From positions 4,341,896 to 4,405,895 of the forward strand of contig OZ038320.1 in the NCBI GenBank assembly GCA_964035795.1: a stretch of 64,000 nucleotides of DNA, given 5' to 3'. A program made the translations under genes and the position numbers. This document shows positions 16,171-29,800 of this stretch, one piece after another. Under the pieces are notes generated by a model. It had not been told where the DNA came from. It saw nothing but the letters and a program-made list of their open reading frames with translations, and ran no database searches. This DNA comes from Pterobdella sp. o SKG-2022. Lineage: Eukaryota; Annelida; Clitellata; Hirudinida; Piscicolidae. Position 1 is the stretch's first letter, and every line of letters begins with the position of its first letter.

Positions 16171-19100
16171 CTGTTTTGTTTATATAAATTATAATCAATG
16201 GACAATCTAACAGTACCACAAGCAGTATTATTACTAATATTAAAATATCAATAAAAAAACCATCATTAACCTTAAACGTCATTTCGATCCTCAAAAAAAG
16301 ATACTTCTAAAGATTAAAAAATGAATACATAACAACGGACCGCTAATGGAGTGCTGTCGAGACATGGCCTGTAGGATGCTGGGAGACAGGTCACAAGATG
16401 AAGATAGTCTCTTGATGTCTTCTGCTACTGCTGTGATGGGTGTGGTTTTGTGTGTGAGGTGGCTTTGTTCCGTATGAGCAACATGTTGATTCATATGCGG
16501 AATGTTGCTTTATAAGCATTTCGTGTAGTTGTTAATGTGTTAGCGTTGTGGAAAGTTATGTAGTAGTAGTAGTTGAATAGGCAGTAAAATAATAATTTTT
16601 TTTATTATAAGAAAGTAAATACAAAAAATCAATATTTAAAAATTTTCATTAACTTAGCTTTCCGATATTGACGAGATACAACATTTATTTTTAATTGAAC
16701 TTGGCTATGTTTATTACTTATGTTGTTTAAAAATGTAGCACTATTTCCTACCCTGGTTATCATCTTAATGATTTATAATAGTAAATTTGACCAGTCAAAA
16801 TGAACACTCATGTTTCCATAAATCTCTCCAATCATTTGAAGCTATTAAATATAAAGAATGTAAGTTGTAAAATTTTGTGTTTTCAATTTTAGCCATTCAC
16901 GATCGTTGTATGGATCATCTTCAAAACTTATCAGTTAGAGCTATATTTCATTGTTATTTTTCGAATAATATATGTATATATTTTCATAAATTCTCAGACT
17001 CAACTTGAATTGAATGAAAAATTACATGAATTCAGAATAAAATAATATTACTCCAAAATAGCGATATATTAAAACATTAATATTAATAGAACTAAAATTA
17101 TGAAAATAATTGATAAATAAATATTAATACTATTTGAACTAACAGTTATTGTTGCTTAATAGGACACTCGTGCTGAGGTTCTTGTTGTGTTTGCCAAGTC
17201 TGCAAACCAATTTAATTTCAAACTTAATACGTCATTTGAAATAATAATAATAATAATAATAACCATAATAATAATAATAATCATCATCATCATTCTCATC
17301 CTCATCATCATCACCACCACCACCACCATCATCATCATAAAAACATGCTGAGAAAAACACTAGCTATTATTATCTAAAAATATCAACATGAGAGCCAAAA
17401 ACAATTATAGTTACTTCCATCGTAAAACGACAATAAAACAGTGTAACAAAGCATCATACCTCATAGAGGATGCTTGGATCTTTTGCTTGTCTTTCAATGA
17501 GAGGCTCTTGTCTGTAGGTGTTTTGTTTTGCATCATGCACGTGTGTGGTAACATGGAATAGTTTGAAGACACAGTGGGGATTAATTTATTTACCATAATA
17601 AGAATATATGTAGCCGAATCATTAACTAATTAAATAAGTAACATTGAACGTGTATGTATCATTATTCAAATTAAAACACTAATCATATTAATTTTAGTGT
17701 TCATACAATAAACATGTATTCCAATGCCTTCATGCTACATTGTAAGGCTTGTAATAAATGCATTATAAGAGAACAACTAAACACCATTCTTGATGTCGGT
17801 CTTGAAAGAGGAAGACTGACTCCTCCTGAAGAAGGACCTTAGTCTCGAGGGAGAGGGTAGCTTCTCTTTTAGTCTCTTCTTGCTGTTGGGGTAGTGTTTA
17901 TACATCGTTATTTTTATGATAGATATTATGACGAGTCTGATTTAATGTTTTATAAAATCTATGCCATCAAGGTTCGGAGTTATATTTTTTCAAGTTTTAC
18001 TATCTTAAATTTTCCTTTTACCCATCTTTTATTTTATCCTTAAAATTTCAAAACTAAATGTACACAATGAATCCCAATGCAAATACCACATGAAAATGCA
18101 ATAAAACCACTAACTCCTTGGGCAGTTCAATGACAGTGTGGTATCTGAGATATTTATACTCAGCTCTGGCAGGTACGACCTCACTCAGAGCAAACCTCAC
18201 ACCCTCGTCCCCACTACGATTCCTTTTGATGCTCGAAAGACTGTGCCTCTCTTGAGCCTCCTCAAGCGATAACAGCTTCGGACTGCTCACCGCCTGTGAA
18301 CACGAGCCCAGTCTGCTCTTGGTCGTTTCATCTGCAGAGGGTTGATATGCATTGTTATAAGGAGCTGCTTTTTTAATATAAATTAACAATGTCAATTAAT
18401 AATAGTTTTTGACATTATATACCTTAATAATGTTTAATAGTAATAATAGTGAAAATAAGACGCAATAATATATAAAAATGATGCTCTCGAACCAACCTCT
18501 CCAAGACATGGTGCCATCATCAACACTGTAGTTTTCTTCTATGAAGATAGTGTGCACATTCCTAATAAGAAACTCTGACACAACCGCCTGTATGCCTACC
18601 ACCTTCAAGGCAGCATCGTTGCATTTCAGCTGCTCCAACTCCTTCGATCTGATTGGTTTGAAATCAACGGATTGACCAATCAATTTTAGTTCATTATTCA
18701 GTGTTTATCAAAGGTGAAGGTTATTATAAAACAAAAAAGTATCATCCTGAACTAAAGTTTTGATTGCGCACGACGCTACTGCATGCATGAACCGATAAAA
18801 TAAACTATGAATCAGAACCTTCACAAACCTGATGAGGTTAGGAGCCCATACAATAGCCAGGTTTTTGCAATGCATGTTGGTTATGTGGTGGTGTTGTTGC
18901 ATGCGATGTAGGTGCTGGAAGAGATAACATGCCGTTCTGCGAAAAAAAAGGTATTTATGAATATAATAGTAATTTAATATACTAGACGTACTTGATGAAC
19001 TGATTAAGTAGTTTCTTTTAATTGGTGAATGTGATACATCACGATATGTTTTGAAGTAATCGATCTAAATCCCATTAAACTTACAATAATATCTAAACAT

Positions 19101-22100
19101 CATCTTATTCAATCTACTAAACTCCATACTAACAACTACGACACTCACCGGAAGTGGGGCGGTGGTAGCTGCTTGACAACATCACACACTTTCATGTGCC
19201 TCTGTTGCTCATTCTTCTCCATTATGGCACTCTGAAGCGTTGTGTTAGTCAATTAAACATTTTCAATACGATAATAATTCAAGATGTAGATAATAAAAAT
19301 TTTAAAACGGAATACTAATAAAACGAAAACATTATAATATAAAAGAAAAAAAAATCTAAACATTCAATAACAATATTTTCCCACCAATCCCTTCCCAAAC
19401 AACACCACACGCCACAAAAAAACAAACTCCTCACAATGAACTGGTCATAAAGCTGGTAGGTGAGTAGAGGATTGGGCAGTTCCCTGAAGTACATCTTGAG
19501 CAAGGAGGAGATCGAGTGGATGTCTTGGTTGTACAGATGTGGGGGGCACAAAGGAGGAATCTTGCCTGCGTCAAACTCATTCCTGGCGTTCGTTTAATAT
19601 TTTTATTATTATTTTTAATTTATTATTTTTGTTGTTGGCCTTTTTAAAACTTTGATGATGAAGTTTTGGAACAATTGAAGCTTGAATTTCAAACAATATT
19701 ATATGATCATATGTATTTTGAGGCTAGATAAGGTCTAACTTAAAATACCTTATTAGCTCAACTACAATCCTCTCTATTATCGTCAAATTTATGTTATCCA
19801 TTATAACTTTACAAGCAAAGTGAACACTCAACAACAAAATTAACACACTGCACTGAGACCCATATACCTGAGTTTGTTGATGGTAGAGGCAGCCCCGGAT
19901 AGTCTGTATATGCCATCAATCACTCCTTGGGTTTCCAACACTTGAGCACATGTCTTGAGAATGTTTGGTACTGGAAGAAAAAGAGGAGGGTAGAAATGAT
20001 GGTAATTATGTAAGTATGAAGTTTTGACTAAAGGCAAAAAAGGTGGTTCTGGAAATTAAATGAGTATGGAGTTTTGTTTAAATGTGAAGAAACTTTGAGT
20101 TGATAGAATTGGTGGAAACTATACTTATTCGTTTTGTTTGCATTTAAGTCGATTATAACCCCTCCCCTCTCTTCTCCAGAATTTGGGTTTCAATAGCGCA
20201 ATAGGTATGTTTTACAGAGGGCTTATGTACGATTATGATTGTTAAATAATTTATAGTTATCACTCGCAGATATAAAATAAGTAATTGCTGTTTTTATATT
20301 ATAATGTAATTTTATATATTCATTTTTTTTTAAATTGATTTATTTGAAAATAATATGCAAAGAAATTGCAAATGTTTATCCTTCAAAAAACATCTATATG
20401 CGTCATGTAGCAATCAAATTTTTACAATTCTTGATTTTCATGATATTTATCATACATTATATTTTTATTTTATTATGCTAAAACTACCATCTTCTCCGGA
20501 ATTCAACAGATGCTCCCCTAAGTCGCATCCAAACAACCTGGAAAAAAATATAACTTTTCATGGAAAATGTGATGAGAAATAGCTATCGTTAGGCTTAATG
20601 ATCACCAATTTTCTTAATATGAACCAATTAATTTAGTATTAATTATCATGAGCTATAAAAAAATTAATTTATTTTTAAGAAACACTTATATTTAAAAAAA
20701 CCAGACTTGAAAACTACGATAATTATGTATGATATATATTACATTATGTAACATGCTTTTTAACTTTTTCTCCTTATTTAACACAACACATGCCTCTCTT
20801 TGACGATGCCTGTCCTCTTCAAGGAGCTTCTGTTGGGTCGGTTGTTGAAGAAGGTACTCAGTAATACCTTCAGCTTGTTCTTCTTGCCCAAGGATGCTGT
20901 GTTGTAGGCGTTATAATCAATTAATTGATTAAACAATCCAACACGTAGCAGTCTATATATCATGTATTTCTTTCATCAAATGTTAGGCTTGTACAATCAT
21001 AATGTGTGTAAAATTAATCAAGTTCAAGTTTATATTGAATATATCAAAAAAAAATTTAAATTAAATATATTTATTCATCGATATCGAATGATTAAAATTT
21101 AAAACAATGTGCTTTTTTCAAGCTGGAGTCGAAAAAATGAAAAAAAAACAACGTAGTTAACAATGCTAAACTAAATTTTTGTATCTTTTAACTAAGACTA
21201 AAAGAAACTGAAAGGAAAAAATGTTTAGTTATTTTGTATAAACTCATCATTCAAATATCTCCTAATGGATTTTATTAAGATTAGATTTTCAAGCTGAGTG
21301 CACTGTGGCATAGTTCATAAAGAAGCATTTAAAATTTTTCGGTTATTTTTCATATTTAAAATGCATCTGTAGTTATTGTTGGTCTTATTGATAGTAATCA
21401 TACACTGGGAAGTCTTATACAATGACCGTACAGTTAGGTGCAGTTTGAAATTTATTTCTATTCGGTCCATTTTTATCCATTATATAATTAATGATTCATA
21501 TAAAAGGATTTTTTAATATTTTTTTGGTATTCTTTTGCTTATGTAAATAATTATTTGATCTTTGTTTATTAAAAAGCTGGTATAAGGCCTGAAAAACTGT
21601 TTTAAATGAGATATTATGAACGTGCACAACAACACGTCATGGATAGCCATTCAATATTCATTATAGAATATTGGAAATATTAATACAAAAAAATTTCGTT
21701 TTGTATTATTTGTTGAATGTAAGTTTTCAACAAAGTAACAAAATTTATCAACACTAAAGCATCCTCACTACTCGTCCGAAGTTTGGGTTTCAGTGGTGCA
21801 ATAAGAAGCCTTATAAAATAAGCAAAACAACATAAACGAACAGTTCTTGTTGTATGGGCACTTGATGGCAAGTGAGGTTGGAAGGTTGCCTGACTCAAAC
21901 AGTTCCACACACTCTGAAGGGAAGAAGCCCACCTGCCAGATTATTAAATGCTCATATAGTGTATTGTATCACTAATACTAATAATACTAATGATAGTTTT
22001 TGATTAGTAATATTCTAAACGTTATTATTTATTAATAATAGTAAGAGATTAGTAATATCTTATTAATAATAGTAAGAGATTAGTAGTATCTGAGCGATAC

Positions 22101-23801
22101 TATGGTTGAATTGTTTAAATACTTAACGAGCATTCTTGTTCAATTGAATTACTTAATATATTTAAGCAATCATTATTTGACTAAATGAAAGTAATTTATA
22201 AAATTTCCAATAAAATTTAAATGTGAAATTGTTATACTATACAATCTATTCATTTTAACTAACATTTCCAATAATCACTAAGTTTCACAATACTCAGCAT
22301 CAATATATACCTTTTGAAATTGTATTCGCAATGATTTATTATAACTAAATTATAAAGACCAAAATATCTGAATAAACGTTCAAGTTAACCTCAGAACCAT
22401 CCATGCAAAGTAAAACAATTAGCAAATATCGATAATGAAAAAAGATGATGGAAAATAACCTTAACTATTGAATATACTGAAAAAAATCAAGAATAAATAT
22501 CAAATAACCCACACAAACAATAAAAAATATTCTCCACAAATGCACATAAGTGTGTGGATATTGCACGAAGGCAGATAACAACGCCTGCCAATGATAATCA
22601 CCATGGTTGCTTTGACTGTGCAGTTTGATTTATCACTCTCTGATTTCCTGGTTCAGTTATCCAAAATAAAACTTATGATACTATTGTTTTCAAAGTTACA
22701 TTTGGATTGGTTTGGGATTTGGTGAATCGAGGGTTACGCCACTATGATGATGCTTTTTGTTTTTTTTATTTCTAATTTACCTTTTACCTAAAAACTCAAA
22801 GCACAAAGGTTATATATTTGCTTGCACTAAACCTATACCAAATTAATTTCCTTTTTTGATATTCTCAAGCGGCATGAGCGCATTATAGAGATGATAAGAT
22901 AAGATCTTGACAACATCACTTTAAAATTCTTGCATCAGTTTTTTAAAACCTTTTGAACTATACACACTGCTCCTTATTACTGGAGGTGACGTCAGTGTTT
23001 TTGGTCGATAGTTCTTCACTTCAGTATGCAAATATTTTCCAAGCTGTTTCTTTCCGTCTAAATACTCATCATTATCATCGTCATCGTCTTCGTCGTCGCC
23101 ATTATAATCTTTATAACTATTATAATTAACATCATCTTCATTGTCATCCAATCAAAATCATCTTTTTCAGCTCAACTCAAAAATCCACTTACCCATGGAA
23201 AATATTCTTAAAGTCAACTTCTTGATATAAGCATTCATCACACACATCATCATACTTCAATTAACAAACTAGTATGGGTTAGGTTTGTTGAAAACATCTT
23301 TTAAAAACTAAACCAAAATGGCTTCCAAATACTTTCGAAATATAATTCGCACGGATCACCTCGCCATCAAAACAACATCTTAATTGAGATATATGTACGG
23401 GGTATTCGGAAGAATTTTTGAAAGGAACAATGGCAAGAAAGATTGATATTAATTTGGAGGACATAAGCAGCAAATAAATAATAAAACTTATGATTTTTAT
23501 TATTACATTTTTTTAAATATGAAAAAGTATTATTAATATTGAGATTATTATCCATATCTTTATTATAGAGAAATATAAAAACGAAAAAATGACGAATGAT
23601 GAACAGGCACACTCATAACTAAAGTCAGTCTGATCATGAAAATCGATTTTATTTCCTTAAAAAGAATAAATAAATATTAGTAATTTTCCATATTTTTATG
23701 ATTTTTCAATGTTTTGAAAGTAAATCAAATTAATAAAATTATGGAGCCTCAACATCATTGTTTTTCTCTTTTTTCTCAGTCTAATCATCATCATCCTCAT
23801 T

Positions 23802-23838
<37 letters not shown>

Positions 23839-26800
23839 CCACCATCATCCTCATCATCATCATCACCAGCATCATCCTCATCACCAACACTATCACGGTC
23901 ATCAATGTGAAGCCCAAATGAATAATATAGAAGCGAGAACACAGAAAGAGTAACGACTTATATATATTCACACCGAGGGTATGTAGTCATGATGATGTTT
24001 GTCAAGACTTAATAGCAGAGCTATATATGAGAAAAATTATCCTTTGATAACATAAGTTTGACCTACAAAAAGCTTCAGAAAACAAGTTACTACTTTGTGT
24101 TTGTTTCCTTCATATACGAATGTACTGACGAATTTGATCCACATACTTGATATAAGTATTTTTAAATCGTTAACACATACTTAGTACATGAGTATATTTG
24201 TGATTGTTGAACATAACATTGGTATATATAGTTCTAAATGTTTAACACACACTTGTTTGTCAGAAATAGAGTTTTTAATGTTAAACATATATCCAATGTG
24301 TTTATGGATTTTATGTTTGTGATGAAGGACTGGGTTTTAATCCTGGTTTGGTAATGAGGTTGAAATATTGAAAAGCATGTGTCAAAACTACATGTTATTG
24401 TCGATTTGTTTTTCAAGCTATTATTATTATTATTAAGATTTTTATAGCGCATAATTATCAATTCAAGATTGCTTCAAAGGCGCTCAAGGTTTGAAAGAGA
24501 TTATGACTGGGGATGTTTATGGTATAAGTGAGTTTTCAAAAGTTTGCGAAAGTTCATGAGAGAAGGCGATGAGCGAAAGTTAGAAAGAATTGAATACCAC
24601 AGACATGTAACATTTCCCTCAATATTTGTGTTTCATCATCCAGTTTTTATTATTATTAAGGTTGTTGTTGTTGTTTTGAGTGTCATAAAATTGTTTTCAA
24701 CCTAAGCGAATTGATGAGTTTTGATAAACACATGCCAATTTAACTTACTTTCTAGTTCCAACCCGTTCATGTTATTCCAGACGTATTGACATCAACCAAT
24801 AACGAGATATGTTTGTTGTAAGTGAGATGGTGATGGATTACACTAATTACAGAAATTTTAGAAGAATTCCATACAGAAAATTGGTATTTATCAAATATGT
24901 TTTGACACAAAGATAATTCGCCCCTCGTATTTGTAATTCTTTTTAATGGCAGCTAGTCTATCATTTGATGTTTTATAATATGAAACATAAGATATTATAT
25001 ATTTAGAATATATTTTAAACTGTTTCATCTGTTTGGTAATGCTTCGAAGTCTTTTTTAACTGTGTTTTTAGAGTCGGAAATAGTGTTTTGATCTTTGTGT
25101 TTTTAACGCATAATAAATATATCACCATCATTACAGCTTAATATTTACAGTGTACTAATTATAATGACTTTTTACAATTTAATATTCAAAAAACTATCTA
25201 AAATGTAATATTCACAATATACTATTTATGCATCAAAATTTTGATAATTGCCATGCGCGTACAAACACGTTAAACTGACGCGAATGTAACATGAGAAAAA
25301 TGTAGTTACTTAATGAAATTTTATTACTAATAAAAACTTCATTATGAAAAAGGTTGTAGTAGAACAGATATTGTAAACAGGCATAGAATATATATAATGT
25401 GTACTTTGAAAAACTTAATGCATAGTAATTCAAATAATATCAAAACCCAGCACAAGCATAACGATAAAAAGAATGTATACAACTTAAACTGTTAATGATG
25501 AGGGATAAAATTCAAAGTAATTAACTTAGTAATCTGTCTCAGTTTGAAAACTAATGATACATTGACAAACCAAACTATATGTGAAATATGAAATGCACAT
25601 ATATTTATAACTAATAAAAGAAATACATTTTAATAATTTGAAATAAATTATAACTTATATTTAAAACAATGGAAATAATATTTATTACGTTTTTCTATCT
25701 TATTCACTTTATATGTTGCACAACTTACGAGCTACGTTTACTACAGAAACGCTACAATAATACTTAATATTTTGAATAAAAAAAAATAAATAGAAAATTT
25801 AAAAAAAATAAGCATTATCCTTAATAAAATTTATCGCACCTCAAGGTCTTTCTTGCCCTTCCACCAACATGACTCACTCATCGGGGGTTTGTCTATGATC
25901 GACAATATATCACCCACCTGGTAATGGAGATTACAATTCTCAATATATCATCATCATAATCAACATCATCATCATCCTCCTCCTCCTTCTTCTCATCATC
26001 ATCATCATCATCATTGTTTTTTGTTGAAATATCACCCAATGGAAAAAGCTACAAAGTAAAAGATGGTGGTGATAATGATTTAGGTTACAATTATAACTAT
26101 TATCATAATTTTTTATTGAATTAGAAACTAAACTATAGGTTTGAACTTGGAAGCATTATGTAATGATATAAATATCCAACTGAAATAATGTTGAAAGATT
26201 TGAAACTTTCAACTTAAGAAATAAAAAACACCCAAAAGATTATAGTTTGAAACGATAAACTTCACTTGGAGCTGTAAGTATATTTTACGATGAGCTAAAT
26301 AAATTGGAGAAAAACTATAAGTACGTGCTTCACTACCAACTATCAATACGAGATTTCAATTTTTTCTTAATAAAAATAGAAATAAACTTCAAGAAAACAA
26401 ACGATAAGATGAAAATAATCAAAAAATATATATATAAATTATCTTTTTTAATTTTATTAAAATAACAATACAACATTGAGATACGAACATTGTTAATAAT
26501 AAATAGAAGGTTTTTATAAGCTTCCATTCAAAAAAAGCATATCAGACCAGGGGTGAATCTTCAACATACATAAATAAAATACAAATATTAAATACCAATG
26601 GAGACATATTTCATCGAAACATGAATTTAACTTGAGATCCTCCCATTGATACTTAAGCCAACAAAATCAATTAATCGGTGAGTTAATTTGCATTAATAAT
26701 CACCCCAAGAAAAACTAATCAGTCAGTATCTATAACCAACTTTATATGGTCAGTCATAACCACTGCCAACTTATCAATAATCTATGTCTCAACTTAAAAC

Positions 26801-29800
26801 TTTACCTTAATGAAATCTATACTGGCAAAACCTTTTAATGAATGGTCTTTTATTATAGCTGATACAACAACAATCATAACAATAAAAGCCAAGCAAGCAC
26901 TAAGTTATAACACAACCTTAAACCCAACCCTTATACAATCTTTATTAGCACACCCTTCTACTATATAATCTTCTATTAAATATAATACAACAACAATTGT
27001 TACTCAAAAGACCCACATTAATGGACAGTTCCTCGTTGCTCTGAGCCACATAGTTTCTGACGGTGTGACCAGCAGCAATGGCAGGCACGTTGATGTCGTT
27101 GTTTATTGCCACCCTGCGTCCCTTGTTGTCCATCTGTCAGTGTTTTCAATGTGGAAGGAGATTGTTAGCATTAATTCAATGAGGTCAGAGATTGTTAAGG
27201 GAAAGTAATTAAAAGAAATAATTGAAGAAATAGTTGAGATGGAAATTGCTTTAGTCTTATGATATTTAATAATTTAATGATATGTCAGTTCTAATTACTT
27301 AAACATTAGATGAAACTCTCATTATCAAATTGTCATGGTAAAATAAACTGAAAACCTCATGACGTGAATAGTATATGAACAAACTAACCCTCATAAAAGC
27401 ATTATATAAATCAATATGTTAACTCACTTCCATCCAGCTGAGAATCCGACTGCAGTTGACATTGCAGATGGGCAAGATGGCCAAGCGGTCGAAGTAGGTG
27501 CATATCTTGCTTCTGGCTCTCTGTGTGGTATGGTATATACAATATAGTAAAATAATATATTACTAAAGACTATGAAAATATTTGCGGTATTATGTTATAC
27601 AATGAGATAAAATGGGACTAAAGAATAAATTTGAAAAATACAGAAAACTCAATAAAATGTTCAGTATGATTATACTAGCGCCAGTTTCAATAGTTTCTAA
27701 AACATAAATGTTTCAATTTAGATGAATAAACCGGTTTGACATGGTGGGATAATAGAGCATATTTAACAATTAAAAATTCACTTATTGAAAGCTGAATATG
27801 AATGTGTATTTTGATTGATATGACAAGATAAAAAATTTCAATTACATTGAGCACTTCATAAAAAATTTTAACTCAAGGCCTACGCGAGTACATGAAAACA
27901 AATAAAATAATGAAAACAATACTCGTTAAAACACCCATTTGATCAAACGATATAATTAATCATAGCTGTAAAAAATACACAATAAGGTTTTATACAGCCA
28001 TATAACACAACGAAAGATTAAAGTGAGACGTGATGGTGGTATTTTATTTATTTTGCGTTCAAGTGAAATATCACTTGAAAGGCAGTTGATTGGAAGTGGG
28101 GGTTTTAAGGTTACAATAAACACAATTGTTTCGGCTATTTATCTTATTTCAGCGTTTAAAAAGATGTTTAAAAGAAGAATTTTTATTTATTTCATTGATC
28201 TGAAATAATTTGAATTCAAGTAGACGCAAGATTTATTGGTATGTGGTGTGACTGTGCAAGATGGATAAGTGAAATGGAGGGATGTAAATGCTAAGATACG
28301 TAAATCTGAAAACATTATTTTGCTTTTAAAGCATGTTTATTCGATCTGAATAAATTTCTTCCTACAAGAATCATGTGCTTTTGAAGGCATAGCACGAATA
28401 TAAAAGAGAAACATACTGGTCATCTAATGTACAAACACTGAATGATTAATATTGATGCATGAAGACGGCCAGAAACTATAAGAAAAGCATATTATAATTC
28501 TAAAAAAGTATGATCTATAGGGAATGAAGCCAAACGGAAAAATAGTTTAACAAGTAAGGAAGAAAATAAATTTCTGGAGCTTAAATTCAAGAGTTTTCAA
28601 AAACAAGTCATGTTTTGTGAAACTTCAGAGGGCTACGTTATAACGCAGTTATGTGAATCCCAAACCATTATATTTAATTATCTGCAATTACTTACTTTTA
28701 ATAACCACCATTCCTTTGGAATTTTTTATATAAAAATTACAGTAGGTTACGGCTATACTGTCATTACTATTGATATAAATGTAGTTATTCAAATATATGA
28801 GGTCATATAAGTAAAACCACATCAACAACACATCTCCAACTCTAAGGCTGATATAAATATCATTCCACAATTGGAACAAATCTAGATTAATACTTACTAT
28901 TATTATTAAAAAAAAAACAAATACTTATATAATCTTTACATTAGAGAATTGCAACCTCAAAAAGCCCATGCACAATACAATAATAAAACATAAGCTAGCT
29001 CCTCAAATCACCATTAAACATCCACGAATTATCATCCATTATCAAATCAATTGAGTTTCTATAATTGATATTTTCAATTGAAATTGTTGAAATATCACAG
29101 AATACATTTACACCGCGATTTGCCATGACTCACACCTCAATGTTATTTACATTATTCTTATCTTTTTATTTATTATTGTTATTATAATTTCATATTTGTT
29201 TATTATTGTTATTATTTTAATTATTATTATTATTTGGATTTTTCAACAATTTTATTTTGTATAAATTTTATTATGTATATTATGAAATTCATTATTTTGC
29301 TATCAAATGCATATCCTTGAAACTAAGTTTTTGTTAACAAATGAAATTATTCTTTATATAAATTTATAACTTTTATGATATACATCGAATCAATTTAATG
29401 AAGTTATGCTTTATTACAAGAGATTGATAAACCGACCAAGATTAAGTATCATTGCCAGGTCACAAGTATGTCATTAATATTTGAATATTTCCACAGTTTA
29501 ATTAATTCACAATACATTAAATGCTTACCAAATAGCATTAGGAATGAATTTTTTTGAATTATATAACTTCCACGTTTTAAGACGTAAGTATAATCTTTAA
29601 AAGACCAGTCAAATTTCAAAAACGGATAATGAACCTAAATGTATACAATCTCACACATGCATATGTACATAAAATCACGCAACGTACATCTATATACATA
29701 TTAAAAACATCAATACAAGGATATTAAAAATTAGCCTACTAATCTCCTATGGCCAACCTCTTGTCGTTAATATTTTATATCTTTCATTACCAATATAAAT

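Noticed and set aside
12795..16187. Numerous plus-strand frames of 60-110 codons
   Set aside because: Antisense of the long RhoGAP exon; hydrophobic or Ser-rich sequence with no family resemblance.
23696..23971. Poly-His (plus) and poly-Met (minus) open frames
   Set aside because: Translations of a CAT microsatellite; no start context, domain or flanking coding sequence.
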